A stretch of 64,000 nucleotides of DNA from Nicotiana tabacum (Eukaryota > Streptophyta > Magnoliopsida > Solanales > Solanaceae). The notes beneath the pieces are model-generated. The model saw only the letters and a list, made by a program, of their open reading frames with translations, ran no database searches and was not told the origin of the DNA. Location of the stretch: the NCBI RefSeq assembly GCF_000715075.1, contig NC_134089.1, forward strand, positions 103,299,157 through 103,363,156, in the 5' to 3' direction. Positions 55,375 through 64,000 of this stretch are shown one piece after another. The position numbers and the translations under genes are program-made. Numbering within the stretch: the first letter of the stretch is position 1; each line of letters starts with the position of its first letter.

Positions 55375-56654
55375 CCAACTCCTCTTTGTCATTTGACTTT
55401 CTTTTGTTTTATTTTTTTTTTTTGTTATAATTTTTCTCTTCTTTTTGTTTTCGTTTTTTTTTGTTGATTTTTTCTTTACCTTCCAGGCTCGTATTTCCTA
55501 GTTGTTGCTATTGATTCCGAACGAGGGGTATGAAAGAAAATAAATAAGGCTCAAAAAGGGCTAACGAAGGATAAAGTGTTTAGGTAGCAGAACAAAATGC
55601 CTTCGTCATTCCAGTCTTCAAAACATGCCAAATGCAAACAACACAATTGATCATAGATTTATAGTCTCTTCTGATGGTGCTGGACTTGACAATTATGTTA
55701 AACACTTGCTTTTTCATTTGTCATTTCTAAAGCACCGTTGGGCGACACTCTCATTCTCATGAACGACCCTCATGCCAATTTGGCGAATCTTGCATTTAAC
55801 GGTTTTCTTTAAGTTTTACTTGCCCCAGTTCCACATGACTCGGGCTTCAAATAATCTCAAACTGTTCTTATTTCCCTTAAATGCTTTGATCACCTCTCCA
55901 GGGTTTTATGATTAACTTTAAAGATCAGGCCCAAACTGTGTGCACATGTCATGTTACTAGAATCGGCGTTGAATAAAAATGATAAAAGTACTAAACAAAA
56001 AGATGACTGGAAACAATAAAAGACCGGCTTTTGTATTAGACTACCGGCGAAATGGTTTGAATAATAAAACAAACAAAACAACCAGAATAAAATCCTAACA
56101 CAGCCTTGACAAAACTTAAACAAATTGATATGACAAACTGGAAAGATAAGAAGGTTTCACACAAGACAATATTCGGATTACAACCCTAAGAATAATCCGG
56201 ACAACAGAAATGACAACAAAATAAGACACCACCAGCTTCTCTTTTGCTAACCAAGGAACGGAGCGTCCTCCCACTTTATCAAAATTGGCATCTTTAGCCA
56301 CTGAGCTTTGCATCAGTATTGTCTAGACCATTTCCAACTTCGATATCATCAACCTTAGTCAACAAGTCCCAATAGGATTCGAGTGCTTCTGCTATCAGGC
56401 CTGATCCCCGCAAAGTGTGCTTCTGGGTCTTGTATTTCCGGCTTACCACAAACCAACCACCTTCTTTCTTTGCGATTCAAAACAGGTTAGAATGGACTCA
56501 GTCGGTCCTCATTATTAACAACATCTTTTTTTTCATTTTTCTTCTTTTTTTCGATTTTTTTTTTCATTCATTTTTTTCTTTTCTTTTTTTCGATTTTTTT
56601 TTTCATTTTTTCTTTTTCATTTTTTTTTGTTGTGGTCGAATCTTATGGAGATTG
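55375..56654 (-). other. B1 internal region, no gene seen
   Basis: Mostly single-copy non-coding sequence. T-rich low-complexity runs lie at 55400-55470 and 56520-56635 (units like TCGATTTTTTTTTTCATT). Short frames such as 55890-56123 and 56116-56313 (minus) match nothing I recognise. Confidence 0.55.
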
Positions 56655-56697
56655 CCTACGTATCATGACCCCGCATGAATCAGACCTTGCGTAGTTC
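56655..56697 (-). other. Conserved stem-loop, copy 9
   Basis: Outer CTACG (56656-56660) pairs with CGTAG (56690-56694). Inner TCATG (56663-56667) pairs with CATGA (56674-56678). Confidence 0.75.
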
Positions 56698-57075
56698 GGG
56701 CCAATAAAATATAAGCAATACTAATCATTTTTTTTTCAATTTTCATATTGGGTTTCAAAGGTTTAAAAATGACCTACAAACTTGAAAATAAAACGACCCA
56801 CATATTATAATCAAAAATTTTACAAACTCCAAAACAAACGGCCAGCTTCCTTTCTCCGTTTGACAAATGCAACCAAACGGTTATTTTTGCAAATGTGGCC
56901 CCTTCCAAATTTTGAGGCCGGAGAGGATTATTTTATGACACTTTACACACTTGTCCGTTCTTTTACGAAAATAGCCTTTCGACAACTGAAAGATACTCTG
57001 AGGCTATTTCGGCAAGAACGGTTTAAGACGCGGCCGAAGCTGGCTCGGCTTATTATGACAAAATTCAAACGGTAT
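56698..57075 (-). other. B1 internal region left of the solo LTR
   Basis: Non-coding. It contains GGCCCCTTCCAAATTTTGAG and TCGGCTTATTATGACAAAAT blocks that recur in altered form at 61620-61910, on the far side of the solo LTR. The plus-strand frame 56782-57114 runs into the LTR and is not a gene. Confidence 0.55.
57071..57075. repeat. Target-site duplication of solo LTR L7, left copy (GGTAT)
   Basis: GGTAT at 57071-57075 and again at 61573-61577, an exact match directly outside the two LTR ends. Confidence 0.9.
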
Positions 57076-59257
57076 TGTCGCACCTCCTTTTTCCGCGCCC
57101 GCGAGGGTGCGTAGGGAGTTTTCTCCAATTAAAGGACAGTCGAAACGGGATTTGTTTGTTTGTTTCAGAGTCGCCACCTGGGAATTTTAAGGCGTCCCAA
57201 GTCACCGATTTTAATCCCTGAATCGAGGAGAATATGACTCTGTCTATTTAACAGTCTGCGCACCAAAAATCCGGATAAGGAATTCTGTTAACCCGGGAGA
57301 AGGTGTTAGGCATTCCCGAGTTCCGTGGTTCTAGCACGGTCGCTCAACTGTTATATTCGGCTTGATTATTTTGATTTGTAAAATACATTTTTATTGCATG
57401 ATTTTATTGTTACCGCTTCTATTTATATTTAAAGACCCTTCTTTGAATCGAATCACGCGTACGTATATTCGTGTTATAAATTATATTTTTAAAAACATGC
57501 GGAGTTGTGTCACGCGCACGTGTACACAATAATATAGATAATATTTTTATTATAATAATCATTTTCGAAATTATGCTTTAAATAAAATCAAGAACATTCG
57601 CCCTTTGGTATAATTAAGTAGTGAACATCACATCTCGGGTTTTTATGAAATTAATAATGATATTCTCCGAGAAATCTCTTTTTAGTAAAAATTTGCTCGA
57701 AATTGCGCGTACGCATAATCCGAATTTACTTTTAAAATATAATCAGGGTGCGTGAACGCATCCCTGATTGCGCAAAATCTTTGTTAATAGTATTATGGAT
57801 TTTTTTTTCCAAATTGTTTATTATATCATGAGAAATCTCCATTTAAGATACCCTTTAATTCTTGAAAAAAAGAATTCACAATTTATTAAATGTTGCCCGT
57901 CGATTATAATTTCCGCGTATAATTTATGTTCATCCAAGACTATTCAAATTCAAAATAAAGAATAAGAACAAGATTAATACTATTCTTCACAAATACAACA
58001 TACATATCTATATGCCCAATAATGAATTGTATATGAAACTAAAAATGATTTGTAAAGGGAAGAATACTTTTCAAGAACTTTTATTATTTCTATTTAGTGC
58101 AAGTCCTATTTCTAATTGTCGTTGATATAAAGTTTTGCAAGTTGTATATCTCATCTTATTCTCATATACTTGCTTTTAATCTAATAGGCCTAATATTTAG
58201 TTAATTTATTTTATGAAGGTAGATAGGCATCGAGTTTATAGGAAAGGAATTATTATACAAGCCAATTCAATAAAATTACCTCACATGCAACCTAACTGTA
58301 TGGCGTAAACATTCAACGTTTTAATATCGTAACAAGCTATATCATATCACATTTCGCCAACGTTTATACACACATCTATTATCTTATAAAAATATATCGT
58401 CAATACCATCTTAACCTTATTTAACAACAAGAGTTAGTAATGTATTTTTCTTGATATTTCTACATTACTCTTTACTTAGCTAACAACACCATAAAATTTA
58501 AATAATGGCCCACTTTATGCCATGTTTCCTACCTTGACAATCTTAATCACAACTATACTTTAATGAAAATTTAGAAAATTAACCTTGTTACAACACTTAT
58601 ACAGTCTTCAATAAAGGATATTTAACTTACAGTCATCCTATCAACATATACTACTTATTTGATCCAGAAACAAAACTGAATTTTTAATTAAAGAGCTTAA
58701 ATGAATAAAGATATTATTACAATTCAAGCTTCATTTATCTGTCATACTGAATCTCTTTCCAACATAGAATTTAAAAGGATATGTACCTGGAAATGGAGGT
58801 AGAAGAAGTAAGTTTCAGCAGTTGCAGCAGTAACAAAAACAGCAAAATACCAGTATTCCCACAGATTTGAGCAATAATAAGACCCGAGGAACCCAGATGC
58901 ACAGTGACAGTACTTTTAAGAAATTTCAGATTTTCAACTGAACAATGATATCGAACAAATCCGGACAGATTTAATACAAAGAGTAATATTTCTGATTTTT
59001 GAGACTTAAAACAAAGTAGACTGAAAAAGCTTTCAATTTCAAAACACAGAATCAGCTTCAATACTAACTTCCGATGTAGAATTCTGTTTAATATTTCTGT
59101 TTTCCTTTCTTTCTATCTTCCTTTTTCAGATTTCTGTTTCTGCTTGATTTTCCTTTCTCAAATTTTATCTTTCTTCTCTGTATATCTCTCTCTCTCTCTC
59201 TGAAAACTCCTAAAGTCTCTCTAAATTCTGTTTTTTTTTCTGTCTGTCCAGCTCCTG

Positions 59258-59265
59258 TATTTATA
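59258..59265 (-). promoter_or_regulatory. TATA box of LTR L7, within a palindrome
   Basis: TATAAATA on the minus strand. It sits inside CCTGTAT-TT-ATACAGG (59255-59270), so the box is part of a 7-bp stem. Placed 2.3 kb into the LTR. Confidence 0.6.
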
Positions 59266-60238
59266 CAGGGCTGGTCCTATACTTTTTAATGCTGGATGGA
59301 CCCTTTTCTCCTTTAAAAAACAGAAAGTTTTTCCATTAAAACTACTTTTGAATACTTTAAATCCTATTGAGTGCTATTATCCTGTTTTTCAGCAGCCCCA
59401 TTACCCTTTGTTCCCCATTATTACTCAGTAACTAATAGCCATTATCACTCCACTATCAGCTCACTATTATATCATATTACCCTCACTATTCTGTCCAAAA
59501 AATGTCCCAGATTTTCTACTGTAATTACTGTTATTACTGTCTTAAATTCAGAATCTCACAATACAGATTTTAAAATCTGTTTAAGCAGCTATAACCAATC
59601 CTAAAGTTTGGACTGAATCCTGACTAAGAATGTAACTTCTAACACAATTACATCCAATCAAACATTTGTAGAATCACACTGAATTCAGAACCAATCATCA
59701 TAGCAACATATTACACTGAGTTCAGTAAACTGAGCTTTAACTTTGAACAATAAATCAAACAAACAAAGGAGCATAGTCAATATACTGACAATGCCATGTT
59801 CAGAAAACAATGTATACACATCATACATTTGAATTTACTGATTTGCAAACAAACATGATTTAATTGACAAGTATTAATCAGGGGACTATTTACAACATTT
59901 GTCCATAATCAGTCTAAAACAATAGAAGCGGTCTGTTTCTATTAGCATTATCATAAATGAGAATTCACAATATAACTAATCGACGAACTTAATCGAGTCG
60001 ATTACTTACATTGTAAATAATCACAACCAACAGAAATAATTTCATATTTGATCATATAGACGGGCATGAGACAAAGATGACAGAATTAATCAAATAAAAT
60101 CATGAAAAATTAACAAGCTATTAAGACAGACAACAATACACGTCGAATACACAAAAGAAATAGAAAAATACCTCTGACCCTTCAAATATATTCCGACTTG
60201 GACTCAACTTGGATTCGGATTTTGTTTGAAATCAAACA

Positions 60239-60284
60239 GACCTTAGTCGAAGTATTTTCCACTGAAAATACTTCGACTAAGGTC
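60239..60284. repeat. Perfect 21-bp hairpin in LTR L7
   Basis: The left arm 60239-60259 (begins GACCTTAGTCG) and right arm 60264-60284 are exact reverse complements, with a CACT loop at 60260-60263. It lies about 970 bp upstream of the TATA box in sense. Confidence 0.9.
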
Positions 60285-60477
60285 GATTAAACCTCAATCT
60301 TTTAATCAATTTGGACAAAAATCCAGAAGTTTGGTATTTAGGGCTCCTGAAGGTTCGATTTGGGATTTAACCATTTCTGGTCAGATTCAAGGAGAACCAA
60401 ATATGATACAAAGGTGAGGGTGGCCTAGGGGTCATTTGGTGTTAGTTTGAGGTAGGTTGGGATAGGTTCAGGTTTTA

Positions 60478-60503
60478 CTCGAATCTTCAAATGAAGATTC
60501 GAG
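60478..60503. repeat. Perfect 12-bp palindrome in LTR L7
   Basis: CTCGAATCTTCA (60478-60489) and TGAAGATTCGAG (60492-60503), two bases apart. Confidence 0.85.
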
Positions 60504-60925
60504 CGGTTCCAGTAGGACTCGAGCCATGCAACTAACAGATCTGTGATGAGGGTATCTAGGGGAAGTTGTGGTGTTATTTTGGAAGCCATCGTAGAAGGTA
60601 AGGTTTTCAGGCCAACCTTCGATTTAAGATTCGAAGAGTTGAGGCCTGATTCGAAGGAAACCAATGTTAGATCTGTGTAGAGGATGTTCAGGGGATTCTA
60701 GGGTGTTATTTTGGTGACCGGCGGCGTTGATGCCGCCGGGTTTCAGGCTTTGGGGTCTTAGGGCGACTAGGGTTAGGGGGGGTCTGAGGAAGGTGATGAT
60801 GAACAGTAGAGAGGGGGGGTTTAGTTAGGGGGGCCGGGGTAGGGGTCTGGAACTTATATAGGGGAGGGGTGGATTGATCTTGTCCGTCCGATCAAGTAAG
60901 ATTCACGGTCAGGATCATCTCACTT

Positions 60926-60947
60926 AACCAAACGACGTCGTTTGGTT
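60926..60947. repeat. 22-bp perfect palindrome with GACGTC core in LTR L7
   Basis: The arms AACCAAACGAC and GTCGTTTGGTT abut with no spacer. The ACGT core is of the kind bound by plant bZIP factors. A partial relative AAACGCTGTCGTTTTGG follows at about 61064. Confidence 0.8.
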
Positions 60948-61017
60948 TAACGTTGGGGTCGGACTGAATCGGGTCAATGGGTCGGGTTACGGGTTACGGG
61001 TAAGGGGATGAGATCTT

Positions 61018-61046
61018 AACCGTTGGTTGGATTTGATCCAACGGTT
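61018..61046. repeat. Palindrome in LTR L7 (AACCGTTGG/CCAACGGTT)
   Basis: Nine-base arms at 61018-61026 and 61038-61046, 526 bp from the LTR start. This is the same position range as the palindromes of L1, L2 and L5. Confidence 0.7.
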
Positions 61047-61984
61047 CCTGAGAAGCCACGACCAAACGCTGTCGTTTTGGTTCGTCTGGTTTGAACCGGA
61101 CCTGGGCTGCCTGGATTGGGCTAGGGGGGGGGGTAATTTTGGTTTTGGGCCTGGATTTTAATCCAGGTCCGATTTTGTATATATATACATTTTTTTCATT
61201 TTTTCTAATTTAAATTTCTAATTTTAATTATAAAACAATTTTAACTTCACAAAAAATATATTAATTATTCTATAACAATTATTTAACACATAGACAAAAC
61301 ATCAATCACACAGTGGAATATTTAAAATAGAACTATTGCATATTTTTGTGATTTTATTTAAATTATCTTTTAAATACATAATTAAATCCTATATGCATGC
61401 AACATGTATTTTATTTTATTTTTTCAATTTATTATGACAAAGTAAACATTTACGGACGTAACACAAATATTTAACTCCACGCAAATTCAAGAATTACACA
61501 GTAAAAGAAATTTATTTTATTTTTTGATTTATTTTGGAGTAGTTTTCATAAGGCAAAAATCACTTGCTCACAGGTATTCACCTGACCGCCGACTCTTTGT
61601 TTTTTTCTTCAAATTACAATAAAAACCAGGTGTTGCAAACACGGCCCTTTAGCGCCTCGGGGACAAAGATTTTTAAGGCTGTGTGGGTCAACTGGACCAA
61701 AATCCTAAACATGACCCAAAAGGTGGCTTGTTTATGCAAAGTCAGCCTTCCGGCGTCCTTTTCGGGAACATTCGGCTATGTCTTGATAAAACAACGTCAC
61801 CCGACTTCTTTATGACAAAATTAAAATTTGACATATTTTTTTTGTTGCTATTTTTTAGCAAAAAGGGGGGGTTGGACACCACCCGACTTATTTATGACAA
61901 AATTAAAATTTTGACACGTTTTTATGTATTTATTGGTTTTTGGCTATTTTAGCAAAAAGGTGGGGTTGGACCCGATGAGGGTTG

Positions 61985-62027
61985 CCTACGTATCTCACAT
62001 CCGGTGAGAATCAAACCCGCGTAGTTC
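61985..62027 (-). other. Conserved stem-loop, copy 10
   Basis: Outer CTACG (61986-61990) pairs with CGTAG (62020-62024). Inner TCTCAC (61993-61998) pairs with GTGAGA (62004-62009). Both are perfect. Confidence 0.78.
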
Positions 62028-62452
62028 GGGCAGGTCAGGAATAAAGTAAATAAAGTAATTTTAATTTTTTTTTTTTGAATTTGTAAAAGAACTGCTTTAA
62101 AAGAAGAAATGAAATATATATATATATTTTTTTTGGATTTTTGATTGATTTTCTTTTTTAAAGAAAGACTTCTAAGAATTCCTTTTCTTTTGATTTGAAC
62201 TTTGAGAATTTCAAAAGTAAAAGGAAGATATTTTTTTTGTTTTTTCTTATTCTAAGAAGAAAGAAAATATTTTTTTTTTGGAATTTTACCTTTAATAAAA
62301 GAAATGCTTTCTAAAAAATATTTTTTGAATTTTGAATTTTCTTTTCAATTTTTAAAGAAGAAGGAAAATATTTTCGAATTTTGGCAGGACAAATACTTTT
62401 GCAACAAATAAAGATATATATACATTTTTGGAAATAAAGAAAAACTTTTTGG

Positions 62453-62454
<2 letters not shown>

Positions 62455-62497
<43 letters not shown>
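62455..62497. repeat. (TA)n microsatellite
   Basis: An uninterrupted run of about 21 TA units within the T-rich part of B1. Confidence 0.95.
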
Positions 62498-62500
<3 letters not shown>

Positions 62501-62900
62501 CAACAAATAATAAAACCATTTTAAACGCGACTCTTTTTATTTTATTATTTTTATTTTTATTTTGGTATCTAAATAAATAAAAACCCATTTTAAAAACAAG
62601 ACTCTTTTTCATTTTCATTTTTTATGGCAAGACAAACTATTTTTTTTTCTAATTTGTTTTTTAAAAAAAAACAAGACAGAACAACGACTCTTTTTTTTTT
62701 ATTTTTCCTTTGCTTTTAATAAAACAAACTAATAAAACATTTTTTTTTCATTTTCTCAAAATTTCGGCAGAGTTTTGACAGTTATTTGAGCATTGGTTTT
62801 TTTTTTTCAAAAATAAACAATCAATTCCCTAACCGCTATTTCTTTTTTTTCAATTTTAAAATATTATTCCTGATATTCAAAAGTCAGTCAGCACACAAGT

Positions 62901-63458
62901 ACGAATCAAATAAATGCGCAAGTAGGAGCAAGTAAGATGCATCAGGATGGTCATTTTCATTTTTTGGTACACCTGTCCTAGACAGACCCAACCCATGTGT
63001 TGAGTCTCCAAAGTCAAATGCACGTGATGCAAACAAACGCTCCTACTAGGGATCCGGCATGAAGCTGAGTTATTCTAAGTGAAAAAACCTGAGGCATATT
63101 GATCTAGCCCTGGCTTACCCAAACGGACAATTTGAGCCGAAGCGGGGGCAACGTACCGGGAGCACGAAAGTCTACCCGGCCTAGTTACTTGTCCCAACTT
63201 CGTCTTATTTGGTATGACTTTAATAGAAAGGTGGGCCACGCGCACGTGTGCACCATAAATTTAGAAGACTCAGAAAGAAGGGGGTTTCGTAGCAGTTGTA
63301 TATATTCATAATTCAAATAATATTAAAGCGGTAAAAGTGTCATCTAGCACATTCGGCATATATCATGTAAAAAAAAATCAGATAATAAATAAAGCCAACT
63401 ATAACAATTATTTTAAGCTCGAATTCTTGAACCCTGAACCAGTGGTTCTGGGTCTTTG
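62901..63458 (-). other. B1 5' untranslated region
   Basis: Sequence between the PBS and the low-complexity part. No ORF of note. It would be the place of the transcript leader and any ORF1 start; none is seen. Confidence 0.55.
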
Positions 63459-63476
63459 TCCCCAGCAGAGTCGCCA
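63459..63476 (-). other. B1 primer binding site
   Basis: The sense strand TGGCGACTCTGCTGGGGA starts four bases (ACTC) after the LTR end. It fits plant tRNA-Arg and is the same site as in E1 with one base better preserved. Confidence 0.8.
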
Positions 63477-63480
63477 GAGT

Positions 63481-64000
63481 TGTCGCACCTCCTTTTTCCG
63501 CGCCCGCAAGGGGTATAGGGAGTTTTTCAAATTAAAGGACAGTCGAAACGGGATTTATTTCTTTATTTCAGAGTCGCCACTTGGGAGATTTAGGGTGTCC
63601 CAAGTCACCAATTTTAATCCCGAATCGAGGAAAAGAATGACTCTGTATTACAGTCTGCGAACCAGAAATCCAGATAAGGAATTCTGTTAACCCGGGAGAA
63701 GGTGTTAGGCATTCCCGAATTCCGTGGTTCTAGCACGGTCGCTCAACTGTTATGTTTGGCTTGATTATCTGATTTTTATACGTATTATAAACTTATGTGC
63801 AAATCTTATCCCTTAGCTGCTTTTATTATTATTATTATTTTTTATTGTTATTATTTTACGAAGAATTGCAACATTGTGAAAACGTATTTCAAATCACGTC
63901 GCAATCAATGCTCCCGTGATTATTGACACATTTCGACTCCGTTGAGATTTAGATTTGGGTTACATAAATGCACACCCGTATTTAAGAAAATAACATTATT
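63481..64000 (-). repeat. LTR L8 (5' LTR of B1), partial
   Basis: Begins on the plus strand with TGTCGCACC and matches 57076-57600 of L7 with scattered differences. It runs past the window. The plus-strand frame 63337-63690 crosses the PBS and LTR edge and is not a gene. Confidence 0.9.

Larger units (their letters stand above)
57076..61572 (-). repeat. Solo LTR L7, family B, inside B1
   Basis: In sense it starts TGTGAGCAAGTGATTTTTGC at 61572 and ends GTGCGACA at 57076, 4497 bp, flanked by exact GGTAT duplications. No PBS or PPT lies beside it, so an element inserted here and later recombined between its LTRs. It holds a TATA box (59258-59265), a CT-rich segment just below it in sense, three strong palindromes (60239-60284, 60478-60503, 60926-60947) and a fourth at 61018-61046. 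The plus-strand side (57076-57400) keeps the typical GAGTCGCCACCTGGGA and ACCCGGGAGAAGGTGTTAGG blocks also seen in L8. No coding content. Confidence 0.93.
61578..62900 (-). other. B1 internal region right of the solo LTR
   Basis: Non-coding. Two related blocks with CACCCGACTT(A/C)TTTATGACA lie at 61798-61825 and 61880-61905. The stem-loop copy 10 is at 61985. From 62040 it is T- and A-rich low-complexity sequence. The frames 61564-61815 and 61683-61952 (+) cross the LTR edge and are not genes. Confidence 0.55.
52032..64000 (-). mobile_element. B1: non-autonomous family B LTR retrotransposon, minus strand
   Basis: 3' LTR 52032-52490 (shortened), internal 52491-57075 plus 61578-63480, 5' LTR from 63481 past the window edge. 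A PPT and a PBS are at the right places. With the solo LTR L7 removed, the internal region is about 6.5 kb and carries no gag, protease, RT or integrase motif on either strand. It would depend on proteins of another element. It inserted into LTR L5 of E0; the left flank is TTATT (52027-52031), and the right flank is not visible. Confidence 0.82.

Noticed and set aside
56520..56635. T-rich low-complexity run as a functional signal
   Set aside because: Simple slippage-prone sequence with no fixed unit or partner; recorded only as low complexity.
56782..57114. 110-codon frame rich in basic residues, and 61564-61815, 63337-63690
   Set aside because: They cross LTR or target-site borders, lie antisense to B1, and match no family I recognise.
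60239..60284. microRNA precursor for the 21-bp hairpin
   Set aside because: Arms are perfectly paired with a 4-nt loop, too short for a plant pri-miRNA. Kept only as an inverted repeat.
63459..63476. A tRNA-Arg fragment or gene
   Set aside because: Only the 3' end is matched and it sits next to the LTR on the complementary strand, as a primer binding site does.
57076..63480. A second full family B element from L7 to L8
   Set aside because: No PPT next to L7, and exact GGTAT on both sides of L7 show it is a solo LTR inserted in B1.

Overview
The window is plant nuclear repeat DNA and contains no recognisable host gene. It is a nest of giant Ty3/gypsy LTR retrotransposons of the Tat/Ogre type. 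The evidence is 4.5-4.8 kb LTRs, a Tat-type protease active site, a second RNase H domain upstream of integrase, a separate ORF upstream of gag, and a tRNA-Arg-like primer binding site. LTR ends with GGTGCGACA and the GATACGTAGGCA motif suggest Solanaceae, probably Nicotiana. The genus is inference from remembered sequence style, not from a search.

Layout, unwrapped by target-site duplications. Element E0 (plus strand, 5' end outside the window) occupies 1-3746 and 43682-52031. It is split by E1 (minus strand, 3747-43681, flanks CCATA/CCACA), inserted between the protease and reverse transcriptase regions. E1 is split by E2 (minus strand, 14147-34013, flanks TTTTC/ATTTC), inserted just before its protease. 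All three belong to one family (A): LTRs begin TGTTGATACCC and end near GTGCGACA. E1 also carries a 935-bp hAT-type non-autonomous DNA transposon (8758-9692, 8-bp duplication CATGCAAG). The 3' LTR of E0 is interrupted at 52031 by B1, a minus-strand element of family B (LTR begins TGTAAGCACG or TGTGAGCAAG, same GTGCGACA end). B1 runs past the right edge and has no visible gag or pol. Inside B1 is a solo family-B LTR (57076-61572) with a perfect GGTAT duplication.

Every coding region is broken. E0 keeps degraded gag, protease, RT, both RNase H domains and integrase. E1 keeps the upstream ORF1, gag, protease and RT but has lost the second RNase H and integrase. E2 has the best pol (RT, both RNase H, integrase, a few stops) but has lost the ORF1 core and the LTR/PBS junction. 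Many stops look like C-to-T decay at CAG codons.

The most interesting material is non-coding. The 3' regions of both families hold tandem arrays in which each monomer can fold into a small hairpin, and the two stem arms change together between monomers: GAGGC/GCCTC, AAGGC/GCCTT, GAGAC/GTCTC in A; TGGG/CCCA and TCAGG/CCTGA in B. The loops of A (E0, E1) and B share an AGCCC core in the sense strand. In E0 and E2 the array lies between two copies of a larger hairpin (GAACTACG ... GATACGTAG). This larger hairpin occurs ten times in the window, and both of its stems show compensatory changes. A further conserved pair of sites, a GTATGT donor 163-191 nt downstream of each family-A LTR TATA box and a pyrimidine-rich CAG acceptor directly before the ORF1 start, suggests a ~3 kb leader intron.
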